Positions 51,885-61,246 of a stretch of DNA of 64,000 nucleotides are shown here, one piece after another. Below the pieces are notes generated by a model. It worked only from the letters and a program-made list of their open reading frames with translations. It was not told where the DNA came from and did no database searches. Positions within the stretch are counted from its first letter, which is position 1. Each line of letters opens with the position of its first letter. The position numbers and the translations under genes were made by a program. The DNA comes from an uncultured Eubacteriales bacterium (lineage in GTDB: Bacteria > Bacillota > Clostridia > Oscillospirales > Acutalibacteraceae): positions 134,141 through 198,140 of the forward strand of contig CAKVAX010000002.1 in NCBI GenBank assembly GCA_934725425.1. Reading direction: 5' to 3'.

Positions 51885-54800
51885 ATGGGCAAGGTTAGAA
51901 TTGAATTGTGCGATAAGGCAATAATTAAATTCATGAAAAAATATTTTAAGGAAGGTAAATGGAAAAGCGGTGAATGTTCAATAAAGGAAAATTTATTAAA
52001 ATTTAAAGGAAAAATAGACGAAAGTCTAAGAATATTGGTGTTGCTGCGTTGCACAAATAGTGACATTGTAGGTGATATCAGTGTTAAAAGCGAATATGCT
52101 GATGAGAGTGAAAAAGAAATAAAGAATCTTAGAGATTTGGATAATAAATTATTTCACAAACAGTTAGCTGATTTGGCACGTATTAAAAAAGGGGAGGGCA
52201 ACTTTTCATTTAACAATGAAGAAGATACTATTGAAATAAAAGGAGATTGTATTTTTAAAAGATTTCAGAAACATCTGGATGATTTAGTGTATTCCGATGA
52301 AATAACTGTTGAAAAGTTAAAAAATCTCAAAAATAGTACAGTTATTGTATTAAATAGTCTACTCAGTTACCAAAGAGCAAAAGCAGCTGAAACTAAATCT
52401 AAATCTGAAGCTAAAGCTAAATTCAAATTGCGCAAAGTAAAATTTTGGAAGGTATTTATTGAATCAGTTCAAAACTTTAAACAATATATAGAAAAGATTA
52501 TCAACAAATCTGAAAGTGGAAAAATTACACAGGAATTAACACAAAAGCCCAGTCCAAAAACTGAATTAAGAGGCGAACGGTCAAACTTTAGCGAGACGTA
52601 CGAACAAGAAGATGCTCGTCGTGTTCCGTACCCGGATGAGTATGGTGGCGAAGATGAAGATACAGACGAGAAGGAACTTGAATTAAATGCCGATCTGGAA
52701 GAAGGTACAGAAATAGAGTTGTCAAACGGATTAAAATTTATATCCTTTGAAAACACAGACGAAAAAGAGAAAGAAAAAGTTGAATCGGTTAGTGAGGAAA
52801 ATTATAATTTTTCATATTTATTATGTCATGAAATTTGTGAGAAAACAGGAAAAGGTTTTAGCCTAGAAGAAAAAATTCAATGTGTTAAAGATACTATATT
52901 GCATGCAACGGCATGTTTTATAGGCGCCTGTAAGTATGCAAAATTAGAATGTAAACGATTATATGACTCTTTAACAATTAAAATTTATAGAGATAGAGGC
53001 TGTTTGCATCTGAGTGAAATTAATTGGGAGGAAGATTTTATAAAATCTTTAAACAAAACCCAAGAATGGAGAAATTTAAAAGATGATATTAATGCCGTGT
53101 ATGGAGTTGACATTTGGTCGTATATATCAAAGGAGCAAAGTTTGGAAGATTTAATACATGTTTTCTCAGATTATTTTTATGACTATGGTTTTGTGGTAGC
53201 TCCGGATGACGAAAATGATGAAGTTACGCAAGATATGAAAGATGAGTCGATAAATTATGAAATAGTTGAAGGTCTCAGAAAAGGTATAAGTGACGCCGTG
53301 GAGTTTTTTAGTTCTCAGTGGAGCACAAATATGGAACGATACTTAAAGAAATTAATATCAATTAGGGAATGGGATAAAACTGCTGCAGATATAGAGAAAA
53401 ATGAAAAAGTTAATAATAAAAAAAGAGATAAAGTAATGGAAGATAAAACAAAAAATGAAGCTATATATAAAGAATTGGAAACAATATGGAATAAAAATAA
53501 AAATAGTGTAGAAAGTCCTACTACCAGAAAAACGCTAGCGGAAACAATCGAGGCAGCTAATGAAGCACATGAAAAATTAAAAGAAAGAGGAATTTTATTT
53601 GAAACCGACAACAGTAGGGGTACAAATAAAACAGTACAAGGATATTCCCAAAATTTTGCCAAATTGTTTATAAGATATCTTGAAAGGTCTTTTCCGGAAC
53701 TTGAAAAATACGTAAAAATTTACTTTTATGCAAATCCGGTCAAAAATTGTCGAGGAGAAGATTCGAAAATTTCCGATAAATATTGGAGGCAAGTCGATTA
53801 CTATAAGTCAAAATCTAAATCGGATGGAATGACGTATTTTATAGTAAATCAAATTGCGGCTCAAGGAAAGCAAGAGGGTTCAAGTGACAAGCTAAGTGAA
53901 GATCAAAAACGCTTGGCAAAAGGAAACAAATTGGGTCACGGAAATTTAACGGTTATCTGTAACGGTAAATATAAAGTATTTGAAACTGTTGAGGGTGTGG
54001 AATCCATAGCGATAGGAAAGAAAAATTTTGGTAAGGAACCAATAATGTCCGGAGTAACTATCCAAGCGGATGATTATAATTGTTTAGCTATATCTTTGGG
54101 GTATCTTGAGTCTATTTTGAAGCAGCTGTCTCGAGAAGTCAAAAATAAAAATAAAGAACTGGAAAAAGAGAAACTAAAAAACAAAGAGAATCCGGAAGAA
54201 TTAAAAAAAGAAAAAGAAGAACTCGATAAAAAGAGTAGGCAAGGTATAATGAAAAACATGGACAAGGAAATAAATAGGTTTTCAACTGTTGTACTTCCGA
54301 GTGATATTTTTAGCCTAAATAAAATTACAACAAAATCTATGGGAATACTTTTGCCCACTAAATACATTAAATACCTGCAAAGCCGCTCGAGAATAGAGCA
54401 GCTTCTAAAATATATACGTGGAATTGAGAAAGACAACAAAGACTATGATATATTGCAAGAAGTTAAAAGCGAACTTGAACGGGTAACCCAAAAGTATACT
54501 CCTTTAAATGAACCGATAAAAAGTTTGTTAGGCGACATGGAAGGTTGGAACAACGGTGAAAAAGTCAAAAAAATTCTTGATAATAAAAGTGATGTACTAA
54601 AAGAGGCAGGGTTGGACGTCGACAAAGTTACATTATCTCAATTAATACAAAAAATAGATGATGCATGTGAGATGATGGGAGTGAATGGTGGAAAGTTTAG
54701 GAGTAGTGTTTATACCCAAAGAATTGTTAATGTGGGTATCGAAGGGATGGAACTTGAAGATATAGAAAAAAAGCTAAAGAGTAACCCAATATTAAAACTC

Positions 54801-55016
54801 TGTGTTGATGACCCGCTTAGTATAACGGTGGGAAGATTATATGAGTTGAAAAATTTTTCAGATAACTTGAAAGCTTTTTCACGAATAAATCTCAGAGCTC
54901 AAATGAAGCGAAGGACAGAGACTTTAAAAGTTGCCACACTTGTTGAAGCTTTGGACAATGCAGATGTCAGCATTGCGGATGAAATCGATGCAGTAAGAGA
55001 TTTTTCTGATAACTAA
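51885..55016 (+). CDS. Large protein with a CE-clan (Ulp1/YopJ-like) His-Glu-Gln-Cys signature
   Basis: A 1043-residue protein without signal peptide or membrane span; no close family recognised. The N-terminal third is helical and Lys-rich, and an acidic linker follows at about 245-275. Within about 640-760 there is a pattern of CE-clan cysteine proteases/acetyltransferases: His685 in GHGNLTV, Glu700 in VFETVEG, Gln727 and Cys733 in QADDYNC, with a hydrophobic helix LAISLGYLESI behind the Cys. The His-to-acid spacing (15) and the six-residue Gln-to-Cys step match Ulp1/YopJ proteins. A long Lys/Glu coiled coil follows at about 753-795. In bacteria such domains are usually effectors acting on ubiquitin-like or host proteins. 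Own promoter; monocistronic. Confidence 0.72.
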   Translation: MGKVRIELCDKAIIKFMKKYFKEGKWKSGECSIKENLLKFKGKIDESLRILVLLRCTNSDIVGDISVKSEYADESEKEIKNLRDLDNKLFHKQLADLARIKKGEGNFSFNNEEDTIEIKGDCIFKRFQKHLDDLVYSDEITVEKLKNLKNSTVIVLNSLLSYQRAKAAETKSKSEAKAKFKLRKVKFWKVFIESVQNFKQYIEKIINKSESGKITQELTQKPSPKTELRGERSNFSETYEQEDARRVPYPDEYGGEDEDTDEKELELNADLEEGTEIELSNGLKFISFENTDEKEKEKVESVSEENYNFSYLLCHEICEKTGKGFSLEEKIQCVKDTILHATACFIGACKYAKLECKRLYDSLTIKIYRDRGCLHLSEINWEEDFIKSLNKTQEWRNLKDDINAVYGVDIWSYISKEQSLEDLIHVFSDYFYDYGFVVAPDDENDEVTQDMKDESINYEIVEGLRKGISDAVEFFSSQWSTNMERYLKKLISIREWDKTAADIEKNEKVNNKKRDKVMEDKTKNEAIYKELETIWNKNKNSVESPTTRKTLAETIEAANEAHEKLKERGILFETDNSRGTNKTVQGYSQNFAKLFIRYLERSFPELEKYVKIYFYANPVKNCRGEDSKISDKYWRQVDYYKSKSKSDGMTYFIVNQIAAQGKQEGSSDKLSEDQKRLAKGNKLGHGNLTVICNGKYKVFETVEGVESIAIGKKNFGKEPIMSGVTIQADDYNCLAISLGYLESILKQLSREVKNKNKELEKEKLKNKENPEELKKEKEELDKKSRQGIMKNMDKEINRFSTVVLPSDIFSLNKITTKSMGILLPTKYIKYLQSRSRIEQLLKYIRGIEKDNKDYDILQEVKSELERVTQKYTPLNEPIKSLLGDMEGWNNGEKVKKILDNKSDVLKEAGLDVDKVTLSQLIQKIDDACEMMGVNGGKFRSSVYTQRIVNVGIEGMELEDIEKKLKSNPILKLCVDDPLSITVGRLYELKNFSDNLKAFSRINLRAQMKRRTETLKVATLVEALDNADVSIADEIDAVRDFSDN

Positions 55017-55036
55017 AATAAATTAAAACTCAAAAA

Positions 55037-55070
55037 TTCTCCGGGAAAGTTATTTATCTTTCACGGAGAA
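55037..55070 (-). terminator. Terminator of the tRNA-Pro transcript
   Basis: A 13-bp imperfect stem (TTCTCCG...GAAAG with its complement, one mismatch) and an 8-nt loop. On the minus strand it is followed by TTTTTG, just after the tRNA 3' end; it may also serve the converging 1043-residue gene. Confidence 0.78.
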
Positions 55071-55077
55071 ACTGTAT

Positions 55078-55154
55078 TGGTCCGAGTGACAGGAGTTGAA
55101 CCTGCGGCCTCTTGAACCCCATTCAAGCGCGCTACCAAACTGCGCCACACCCGG
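55078..55154 (-). tRNA. tRNA-Pro (anticodon GGG)
   Basis: A 77-nt cloverleaf on the minus strand. The acceptor stem pairs CCGGGTG with CACTCGG (one G-U), the D-arm is GCGC...GCGC, the anticodon stem CTTGA/TCAAG holds the loop ATGGGGT with anticodon GGG, and the T-arm is CAGGTTCAACTCCTG. The CCA end is encoded. It decodes CCC and CCU. Confidence 0.95.
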
Positions 55155-55306
55155 TTAAATCATACAACCTAAATTATACATTGTTTTAAAATGGTTTTCA
55201 AGTAGCTATATTTTTAAAAAGTGAAATAATTTTTATCTATTATTTACAATTAATTGCTTGTGATTTGGGTTAGAGGGTAGTTTTATAAAATTCCATTTAA
55301 AACGAA

Positions 55307-55330
55307 ATAGCCACATCAAAATGTGGCTAT
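55307..55330 (-). terminator. Hairpin after the operon ending at 55352
   Basis: A perfect 10-bp inverted repeat (ATAGCCACAT and complement) with a 4-nt loop, 20 nt after the stop; the T-rich tail on the minus strand is interrupted. Confidence 0.7.
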
Positions 55331-55351
55331 AAAATCGAAACATACTCGAAA

Positions 55352-55810
55352 TTATTTTTCGTTGTTACTGTTTTTCAAAGCTTGGTGAGCTTTTTTTATT
55401 TCAGAAAGATTCATAGACATTGTATCTTCCAAATTTTTCATGATATTTTCAGTATATCTGTTGGCTGAATTTCTAATTTCTTTTGCCTGAGACTGAGCTT
55501 CTGAAATTATATTTTGTGCGGAAATTTGAGCCGCCTTAACAATTTCGTTTTTGTTTATCAAAGCTCTTACTTTTTCCTCAGAAGCCTTCATTATGTTTGC
55601 TGCTTCCATGTGAGTGTCCTCTATTATTTTTGCTCGAGTTTCTACTATTTTTTTCGCCTGTGCCATATCTGAAGGTAAGTTTAAGCGAATATCTTCCAAA
55701 ATTCTCTTTACTTCATTTGTGTTTATTAATGCTTTCCCGCCGGTCATAGGCAAGTGCCAGGATACTTCTAAGATATCTTCCAATTCGTCAATTAAGCGTT
55801 CAATTTCCAT
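55352..55810 (-). CDS. Coiled-coil protein (DivIVA/ATP-synthase-b-like), function unassigned
   Basis: A 152-residue protein from ATG 55810, chosen because AAAGGTG lies 9 nt ahead; a GTG four codons upstream overlaps that site. It begins MEIERLIDELEDILE, has a short PMTGGKALIN loop, and then a long amphipathic coiled coil (about 40-145) rich in Ala, Lys, Glu and Gln, like the ATP synthase b-subunit or DivIVA family. Clostridial genomes often have such a gene beside rsmD and coaD, but its role is not settled. It is last in the operon with the cyclophilin and rsmD genes. Confidence 0.78.
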   Translation of the reverse strand: MEIERLIDELEDILEVSWHLPMTGGKALINTNEVKRILEDIRLNLPSDMAQAKKIVETRAKIIEDTHMEAANIMKASEEKVRALINKNEIVKAAQISAQNIISEAQSQAKEIRNSANRYTENIMKNLEDTMSMNLSEIKKAHQALKNSNNEK

Positions 55811-55835
55811 ATTATTTATCACCTTTTAAAATTTT

Positions 55836-56384
55836 TTATTGTTCTTTGTATAAATTTAAAGATATGTTACCATATTTGTATGTTTTTTGTAAGTAAAAAT
55901 TTTCAATATTATTTTGTGCATTATGGGCAGAAAGTGTTTCGGTAATAATTATTGCGCCCGGGGTTGTTTTTGGAATTATGAGTTTAAAAGTTTCATACAA
56001 GATTTTTTCGTCGTGATACGGAGGATCCAAGAACGCTATATCTATGGAAATATTGCTGTTTTTCAAAAATTCAATTATGTCGGATTTTATAAAATTTAAA
56101 TTTTTGTTGTCTTTAACTTTAGCTATATTTTTCTTAATTAAATTAGCGGCTTCTTTGTCGCGCTCCACGATGGTTACTTCTCTAGCTCCTCTGCTTAAAG
56201 CTTCGATTCCCATTTGACCGGTTCCGCCGAAAGCATCAAAAAAATTTTTATTTATTATTTCAAATTGCAATATATCAAAAACAGATTCTTTAACGCGATC
56301 TTTTGTTGGGCGCAGGCCTTCGTTTTTACTTGAATCTAATTTTAAACCTTTAAATTTTCCTGATATTACTTGTATTTTACTCAC
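55836..56384 (-). CDS. rsmD: 16S rRNA (guanine-N2)-methyltransferase RsmD
   Basis: A 182-residue SAM-dependent enzyme that methylates G966 of 16S rRNA (E. coli numbering). It starts with KIQVISGKFKGLKL, has the SAM loop FDAFGGTGQMGIEALSRGA, and the catalytic NPPF-type tetrapeptide appears as DPPY in FLDPPYHDE. The length is normal. It starts 9 nt after the cyclophilin gene stop, and the coiled-coil gene follows, so all three form an operon. Confidence 0.95.
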   Translation of the reverse strand: MSKIQVISGKFKGLKLDSSKNEGLRPTKDRVKESVFDILQFEIINKNFFDAFGGTGQMGIEALSRGAREVTIVERDKEAANLIKKNIAKVKDNKNLNFIKSDIIEFLKNSNISIDIAFLDPPYHDEKILYETFKLIIPKTTPGAIIITETLSAHNAQNNIENFYLQKTYKYGNISLNLYKEQ

Positions 56385-56393
56385 TCCGATTTT

Positions 56394-57197
56394 TTATTTT
56401 TCAGAATATTTTTCCAGAGAAATTTTCTTAATTATAACGTCCTCTTTTGGTTTATCATTTTCGTCCACTTCTGAGTTTGAAATTTTATCTACGGTTTCTA
56501 TTCCTTCAAATACCTGTCCAAAAACAGTGTGACCCTTATGTGCAGTATTATAATACCCATCCAGCATAGGAGAGCCGCCGTTTTCTTCGTATAATCTTTT
56601 TATGTCATCTGTTATTTTGGACATATCCACAGTGCCGCCGTATCTTTGTTCAAAAGCAGAGGGATTTCTCTTATACATTTTGTAGTATTCTTCAAAGTTG
56701 TTCCAACCCATAAAATTGCTTGGAGACTGATTGTTTATAAAAAATTGACTACTATTGGTATTAGGGCCTCTGTTTGCCATTGCAACAGCTCCTGTTATGT
56801 TAAATAAATCTTCGCTGAATTCGTCCTCAAAATCCTCTCCCCAAAGGCTTTCACCGCCTGTTCCTGTGCCATTAGGGTCGCCGCCTTGAACCATAAAATC
56901 TTTTATTACTCTGTGAAAAATCAAGTTATTGTAATAACCCTTTTCGGCGAGTCCTTTAAAGTTTTCAACAGCTTTTGGGGCTTTTTCCGGAAAAAATCTA
57001 ATCTTAAAATCTCCACGATTTGTTTTTACTACAGCTATTTCTTCACCGCTATTTGGTTTTTCAAGTTGATATCTTACATTTATGGATTTTGGCGGATTAT
57101 CGCCATTATTTTGATTTTCGGAATTGTTTGTACATCCTACAGAAAAAGATAAAATACCGCTCATTAAAATTGCTCCTAATATTTTTTTATTTTTCAT
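56394..57197 (-). CDS. Lipoprotein peptidyl-prolyl cis-trans isomerase (cyclophilin type)
   Basis: A 267-residue cyclophilin. I start at ATG 57197, since AAAGGA lies 9 nt ahead and the lipoprotein signal begins there. The lipobox is FSVGC, with the lipidated Cys at about 22 and a Ser/Asn-rich linker. The domain has FHRVIKDFMVQGGDP and AMANRGPNTNSSQFFI, with the catalytic Arg and cyclosporin-site residues typical of active cyclophilins. An insert of about 40 residues (NNFEEYYKMYKRNPSAF...) is also seen in clostridial members. It probably folds exported proteins at the outer membrane face. It heads the operon with rsmD. Confidence 0.93.
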   Translation of the reverse strand: MKNKKILGAILMSGILSFSVGCTNNSENQNNGDNPPKSINVRYQLEKPNSGEEIAVVKTNRGDFKIRFFPEKAPKAVENFKGLAEKGYYNNLIFHRVIKDFMVQGGDPNGTGTGGESLWGEDFEDEFSEDLFNITGAVAMANRGPNTNSSQFFINNQSPSNFMGWNNFEEYYKMYKRNPSAFEQRYGGTVDMSKITDDIKRLYEENGGSPMLDGYYNTAHKGHTVFGQVFEGIETVDKISNSEVDENDKPKEDVIIKKISLEKYSEK

Positions 57198-57337
57198 CTT
57201 CAAAAATCCTTTCTTATGGATTAAAAAAGTTATCACAGATACATTATATCTGTATTTTAAGTGTCAATCAATACAATTTTCAATTTGTTATTAAAAATTT
57301 TTTTATTTATTCTTGCTTTTCTACGCTTTTAAATATA

Positions 57338-57366
57338 TTGACTATTTTGTATAAAAATGATAAAAT
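57338..57366 (+). promoter_or_regulatory. Promoter of the leader/Ig-repeat giant gene
   Basis: TTGACT at 57338-57343 and TAAAAT at 57361-57366, 17-nt spacer, 23 nt before the ATG. The -35 box is the same as at the first leader locus (31008). Confidence 0.75.
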
Positions 57367-57389
57367 ATTACAATTAGGAGGGTGATATT

Positions 57390-60293
57390 ATGAATAAAAA
57401 TTTAGTAATTTTATTTAAAAAGATTATAGAAGACAAAAAAATTCAAGAGAATTTAAAAAATAAAAAAGATGTGGATGAGGCGTATTCTTATTGCTTATCT
57501 ATCCAAGATGGTTACGAAAAAGATGAATTTGAAAAATTTCTTAAATATATAGTATATTTAAACGACAGATTTTTAAAGTCGCAGCTTGATGAAGATAATT
57601 TGGCACAGATATCAGGTGGAGCTTTTTGGGATTCCAAAAAAGAACTTAAGGCAGTAAGCGCCTTATTGGGAAGCGCTCTCCTTTTGCAAGGAGGAGGGTT
57701 ATTGAGCGCCCGGGGGAATTATGATAGTGAGCCCATAGAAAGTCCTGTGACAATTTCCGAAAATGCATACGGTGATGAGGCGAAAAATATAATAAATAAT
57801 TTATCTGAAGCATCCAAAGAAACGCTTAACTCCATTGCTTCAACGGTTGAAAAATTAGTAGGCGGTGTTTTGGATGCAACTTCTCCAAAGCTGGACGCTT
57901 ATTACTCTGAATTAGATGATTCCGAAGATTCCAAGCAGGACCCCCAAATTTATAAATGGCCCACTGCATCAGATCTAACTGTTGGACAATCCACGAATGA
58001 TATTAGGTTGTCCGGGGGTACTGCTGCAGTTCCGGGAAAATTTGAGATTTATAATGTAGAAGGCAGTGAGGCGGGTCTTAAAAATTTTACAAAAGCCGGG
58101 AATGTAAAATATTTATGCAAGTTCATCCCAACACAATCAGATGTATATAATGAGGCCTCTACGTATTTATACCTGAAAGTTTTGCCTAAAGAAGTTAAAA
58201 TCATCAACGCTCCTGATTCCAAACCGTTGGTTTACGGACAAACTTTGTCTGAATCTCATCTTTCGGGTGGAAATGCCAATGTTCCGGGAATTTTTGTTTG
58301 GAAAAATAATGATATAATTCCTCGTGCGGGAAAACATTATTATGATGTGAATTTTGTGCCTAACGACAAGAATTATAAATCTTCTTCCATTAAGGTAAGA
58401 GTAGATGTTCAAAAAGCTTCTCCTATTGTAAACAGTTGGCCTACTGCCAAGGAAATGGAATTTGGAAACAAGTTAGAAAAATGCAAGTTGACAGGAGGTT
58501 ATGCAAATGTCCCCGGACAGTTTGTGTGGTCTGAAAGTCAAGAAATTCCAAAAATAGGAACACAAGCTTATACAGTTATTTTCAAGCCGTATGATACCGA
58601 AAATTATTTTGATGTATATAACTATGTCACTGTAAATGTTGTTAGGGCTTGTCCGAAAATTTATAATTATCCGTCCGTCTCCAACTTGTACTATGGACAA
58701 AGCCTTAGTGACGCTAAATTTGTGAAAGGATATACCAGTGTAAGAGGACACTTTTCTTGGAAAAGAGACGAGAAAAATTTAAAAGTAGGAACCCATACTA
58801 AAACAGTAGTTTTTACCCCCGACGACACCGAACACTATATGAGTGCGGAATTTGATATGAAAATTAAAGTAGAAAAAGCTCCTGTTAAAATATATAATAT
58901 TCCAAAATCTTCTCCCATAGTTTATGGTGACAGTTTATCCAATTCTAAAATTTCTAAAGTAAGTTCTAGCGCTCCGGGAGCCTTTATATGGGTTGAACCG
59001 AACAAACGTCCGGAAGCAGGTGTAAAAACATTTGAAGCACTCTTTGTTCCTTTTGATAGAGCTAATTATAAAATATCACGAGTCAATATTCCCGTAACGA
59101 TACAGAAGCTTACTCCCAAACTTACTAATCGTAGTATTGAAGTTGCATACAGCCCCGACCTAACTTTAAAGAATATTTCTTTGCCGAAAGGTTGGTCATG
59201 GGAGGCCCCTGATATGCGCTTGGAGCGAACAGGGAAATATGAAAATCTTAGCGTTAAATATAACGGAGACGCCAATCATAATTCAGTGGTTGAAAAAATC
59301 ATTGTAAGTGTAAATAAAGGTGAACCAAAATTGTCAGTTGAGCCTGTTTTTTATGAAAAAAATAAAACTTTAGACAGCATACCTCTTCCAAGAGGCTGGA
59401 GCTGGAATAATCCGAAAGAATTATTATTGACTGAGAAGTCAACTTACTCCGCCGGATATAATTCTAAAGAATCAGGTAGTGATTTGTACTTTGACCGAAA
59501 TAATGTAGATGTGAGTATTACAGTTAATAAGTCTGAACCTAAAATAACCCAATGGCCTCACGCCGAGAAAGCATTGACATTTGGTGATAGTGTTGGAAGT
59601 GTAAATTTAGTTGGTGCAAAATCCTCTACAGAAGGAATATTCAAAATTAAAGATTCTGCCGAGAAATTGCATGCAGGTACGCATATGTGTAAAGTGGTAT
59701 TTGAACCTTTTGACAAAGGATATAAATCAGTAGAAGGAAATGTAAGTATAAAGGTTAATAAAAATATGACTCCTTTAAGTGTTCCTTTTGAAATAAAACG
59801 AGATAAAATTGGAAGAACTGAAAATCGTATAAATCTTAATATTGAAGATAAAAATGGTGATTATGAATATTCAAAAGATGGGGGACTCTCGTGGCAAGAT
59901 GACTCTGAGTTTACTAATTTAACTCCCAATACGGAATATAAATTTGTTTATAGATATAAAGACAACGCTTCCCATTGTGCCGGTGAACGTAGCAAAGAAT
60001 TAAAAATATCTACTAAAAATGTTGCTCCCGCAGCACCGACGCAAGTGAAAGTTAAATCAAAAACAAATCATAAAATTATTTTTGAAAAAAATGATAAACT
60101 GGAGTATTCAAAAGATTTCGGAAACACATGGCAGGATTCGCCGAAGTTTGATAATCTCAGCCCAAGTAAAGAATATGAATTTATTGCAAGGGTAAAGGCA
60201 ACTGATGACCATGTCGAAGGGAATAATAGCGGCGTGATTAAAGTAAAAACCTATTCTTGGATTTCAAACATATTCCATAAAGTTTTTGGATAA
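57390..60293 (+). CDS. Nif11-type leader fused to MBG/Ig-like and FN3-like repeats (adhesin-like)
   Basis: A 967-residue protein. Residues 1-77 resemble the leaders at 31077-34734: helical start, DGYEKDEFEKF, and LAQISGG with the double Gly at 76-77. A hydrophobic LLGSALLLQGGGLLSA stretch follows. From about 195 come about eight repeats of 70-80 residues of the MBG/bacterial-Ig type, with a recurring pattern: IxxWPT, YGxxLSxxxLxGG, VPGxFxW and a closing VxVxKA. Two FN3-like repeats with LEYSKDFGxTWQD follow at about 795-960. It ends in WISNIFHKVFG without LPXTG or an anchor span. This is a surface or secreted adhesin-like cargo on a peptide-export leader. Confidence 0.83.
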   Translation: MNKNLVILFKKIIEDKKIQENLKNKKDVDEAYSYCLSIQDGYEKDEFEKFLKYIVYLNDRFLKSQLDEDNLAQISGGAFWDSKKELKAVSALLGSALLLQGGGLLSARGNYDSEPIESPVTISENAYGDEAKNIINNLSEASKETLNSIASTVEKLVGGVLDATSPKLDAYYSELDDSEDSKQDPQIYKWPTASDLTVGQSTNDIRLSGGTAAVPGKFEIYNVEGSEAGLKNFTKAGNVKYLCKFIPTQSDVYNEASTYLYLKVLPKEVKIINAPDSKPLVYGQTLSESHLSGGNANVPGIFVWKNNDIIPRAGKHYYDVNFVPNDKNYKSSSIKVRVDVQKASPIVNSWPTAKEMEFGNKLEKCKLTGGYANVPGQFVWSESQEIPKIGTQAYTVIFKPYDTENYFDVYNYVTVNVVRACPKIYNYPSVSNLYYGQSLSDAKFVKGYTSVRGHFSWKRDEKNLKVGTHTKTVVFTPDDTEHYMSAEFDMKIKVEKAPVKIYNIPKSSPIVYGDSLSNSKISKVSSSAPGAFIWVEPNKRPEAGVKTFEALFVPFDRANYKISRVNIPVTIQKLTPKLTNRSIEVAYSPDLTLKNISLPKGWSWEAPDMRLERTGKYENLSVKYNGDANHNSVVEKIIVSVNKGEPKLSVEPVFYEKNKTLDSIPLPRGWSWNNPKELLLTEKSTYSAGYNSKESGSDLYFDRNNVDVSITVNKSEPKITQWPHAEKALTFGDSVGSVNLVGAKSSTEGIFKIKDSAEKLHAGTHMCKVVFEPFDKGYKSVEGNVSIKVNKNMTPLSVPFEIKRDKIGRTENRINLNIEDKNGDYEYSKDGGLSWQDDSEFTNLTPNTEYKFVYRYKDNASHCAGERSKELKISTKNVAPAAPTQVKVKSKTNHKIIFEKNDKLEYSKDFGNTWQDSPKFDNLSPSKEYEFIARVKATDDHVEGNNSGVIKVKTYSWISNIFHKVFG

Positions 60294-60345
60294 TTGTTAA
60301 TGTTCATCTCGTAGAGAAAAAAATTTAAAATATTTTTATTCATAA

Positions 60346-60385
60346 AAATATCTATCAGATTTTTAGTCTGATAGATATTTATTTT
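60346..60385 (+). terminator. Terminator after the repeat-protein gene
   Basis: A perfect 14-bp stem (AAATATCTATCAGA and complement) with a 7-nt loop is followed by a T-rich tail. Confidence 0.9.
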
Positions 60386-60574
60386 TTCTCATCTTTTAAA
60401 TTATTCCCACTTCTAAGTGTAAAACAGACTTTAACCGTTTTTGTTTAGGAATTTTGACTTGATGTGTTTTAATTTGGTACAGATCATCTCAATTCTATGA
60501 GGTATTTCTGCTTTTGCTATCAAATAGCTATCACTTTTTAAACATCGGTGTTAGCATATTAATCAATATAGAAT
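60386..60574. other. Gene-poor stretch before the defence region
   Basis: About 190 nt between the terminator and the end of the HEPN gene. I see no frame with a ribosome site and no repeat. It may mark the junction to the defence genes. Confidence 0.5.
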
Positions 60575-61246
60575 TTATGTATTTGTCAATTCCTCTATCG
60601 CTGCCTCAAGTGCTACCACATATATAACTGCAATATCATAAAATTTCTGAATATCTACAAATGTATCTGTCAAACCATTAATATAATCATGTGCGACACG
60701 GTTTCTTCGTAATTTCAATGACAAAAAAGCTTTTTCAGCATCATCGAATGAACATCTCTCATAAACATCTTTTAAATCGCAATATTTTGCGTAATCAGAA
60801 TCATATTGTTCACCTGTTCCTAGCAATGGAATGAGAAGATTTATTTGTTCTACCGTGTGCTGTATTCTTTGCTGTCGTTCTGTTGCAAAAATAGTCCGCA
60901 CTCTTGTTTTAAATGAACAACCATTAAAAAAATCATAAAATTTATCTGCACTCAAATGTTCCACTCCATTATCATTATATGCCTCCATTTTATTGTACAT
61001 TTGATCAACAATAGGATTTCGCTTAATTGCACTTATATTAGGGTAATTTTGTGCAATAGACAATTTGGGATTATCATAAAAATCCTGACATCTATTTTTG
61101 ATATTATATTCAAAAGAACTAGCAACGCTCATGGTCAAAACTTTAGGATAATTCTTCATAACCATTCTCTCCGAACGAATAGTTCTAGAATCTTCCTCAT
61201 ATTCTTTTATAAGTTTATCTAATTCTACGTAGTGAGAATTACGCAT
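60575..61246 (-). CDS. HEPN-domain protein partnered with DUF262
   Basis: A 223-residue mostly helical protein of the MAE_28990/RiboL-PSP-HEPN type. The C-terminal half carries RNRVAH (R181 to H186), the R-x4-H motif of HEPN ribonucleases, preceded by a helical LSLKLRRN stretch. HEPN proteins next to DUF262 proteins occur in phage-defence and toxin-type systems, where the HEPN part is thought to cut RNA. Its start overlaps the DUF262 stop by 8 nt, so the pair is translationally coupled. The target is unknown. Confidence 0.82.
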   Translation of the reverse strand: MRNSHYVELDKLIKEYEEDSRTIRSERMVMKNYPKVLTMSVASSFEYNIKNRCQDFYDNPKLSIAQNYPNISAIKRNPIVDQMYNKMEAYNDNGVEHLSADKFYDFFNGCSFKTRVRTIFATERQQRIQHTVEQINLLIPLLGTGEQYDSDYAKYCDLKDVYERCSFDDAEKAFLSLKLRRNRVAHDYINGLTDTFVDIQKFYDIAVIYVVALEAAIEELTNT

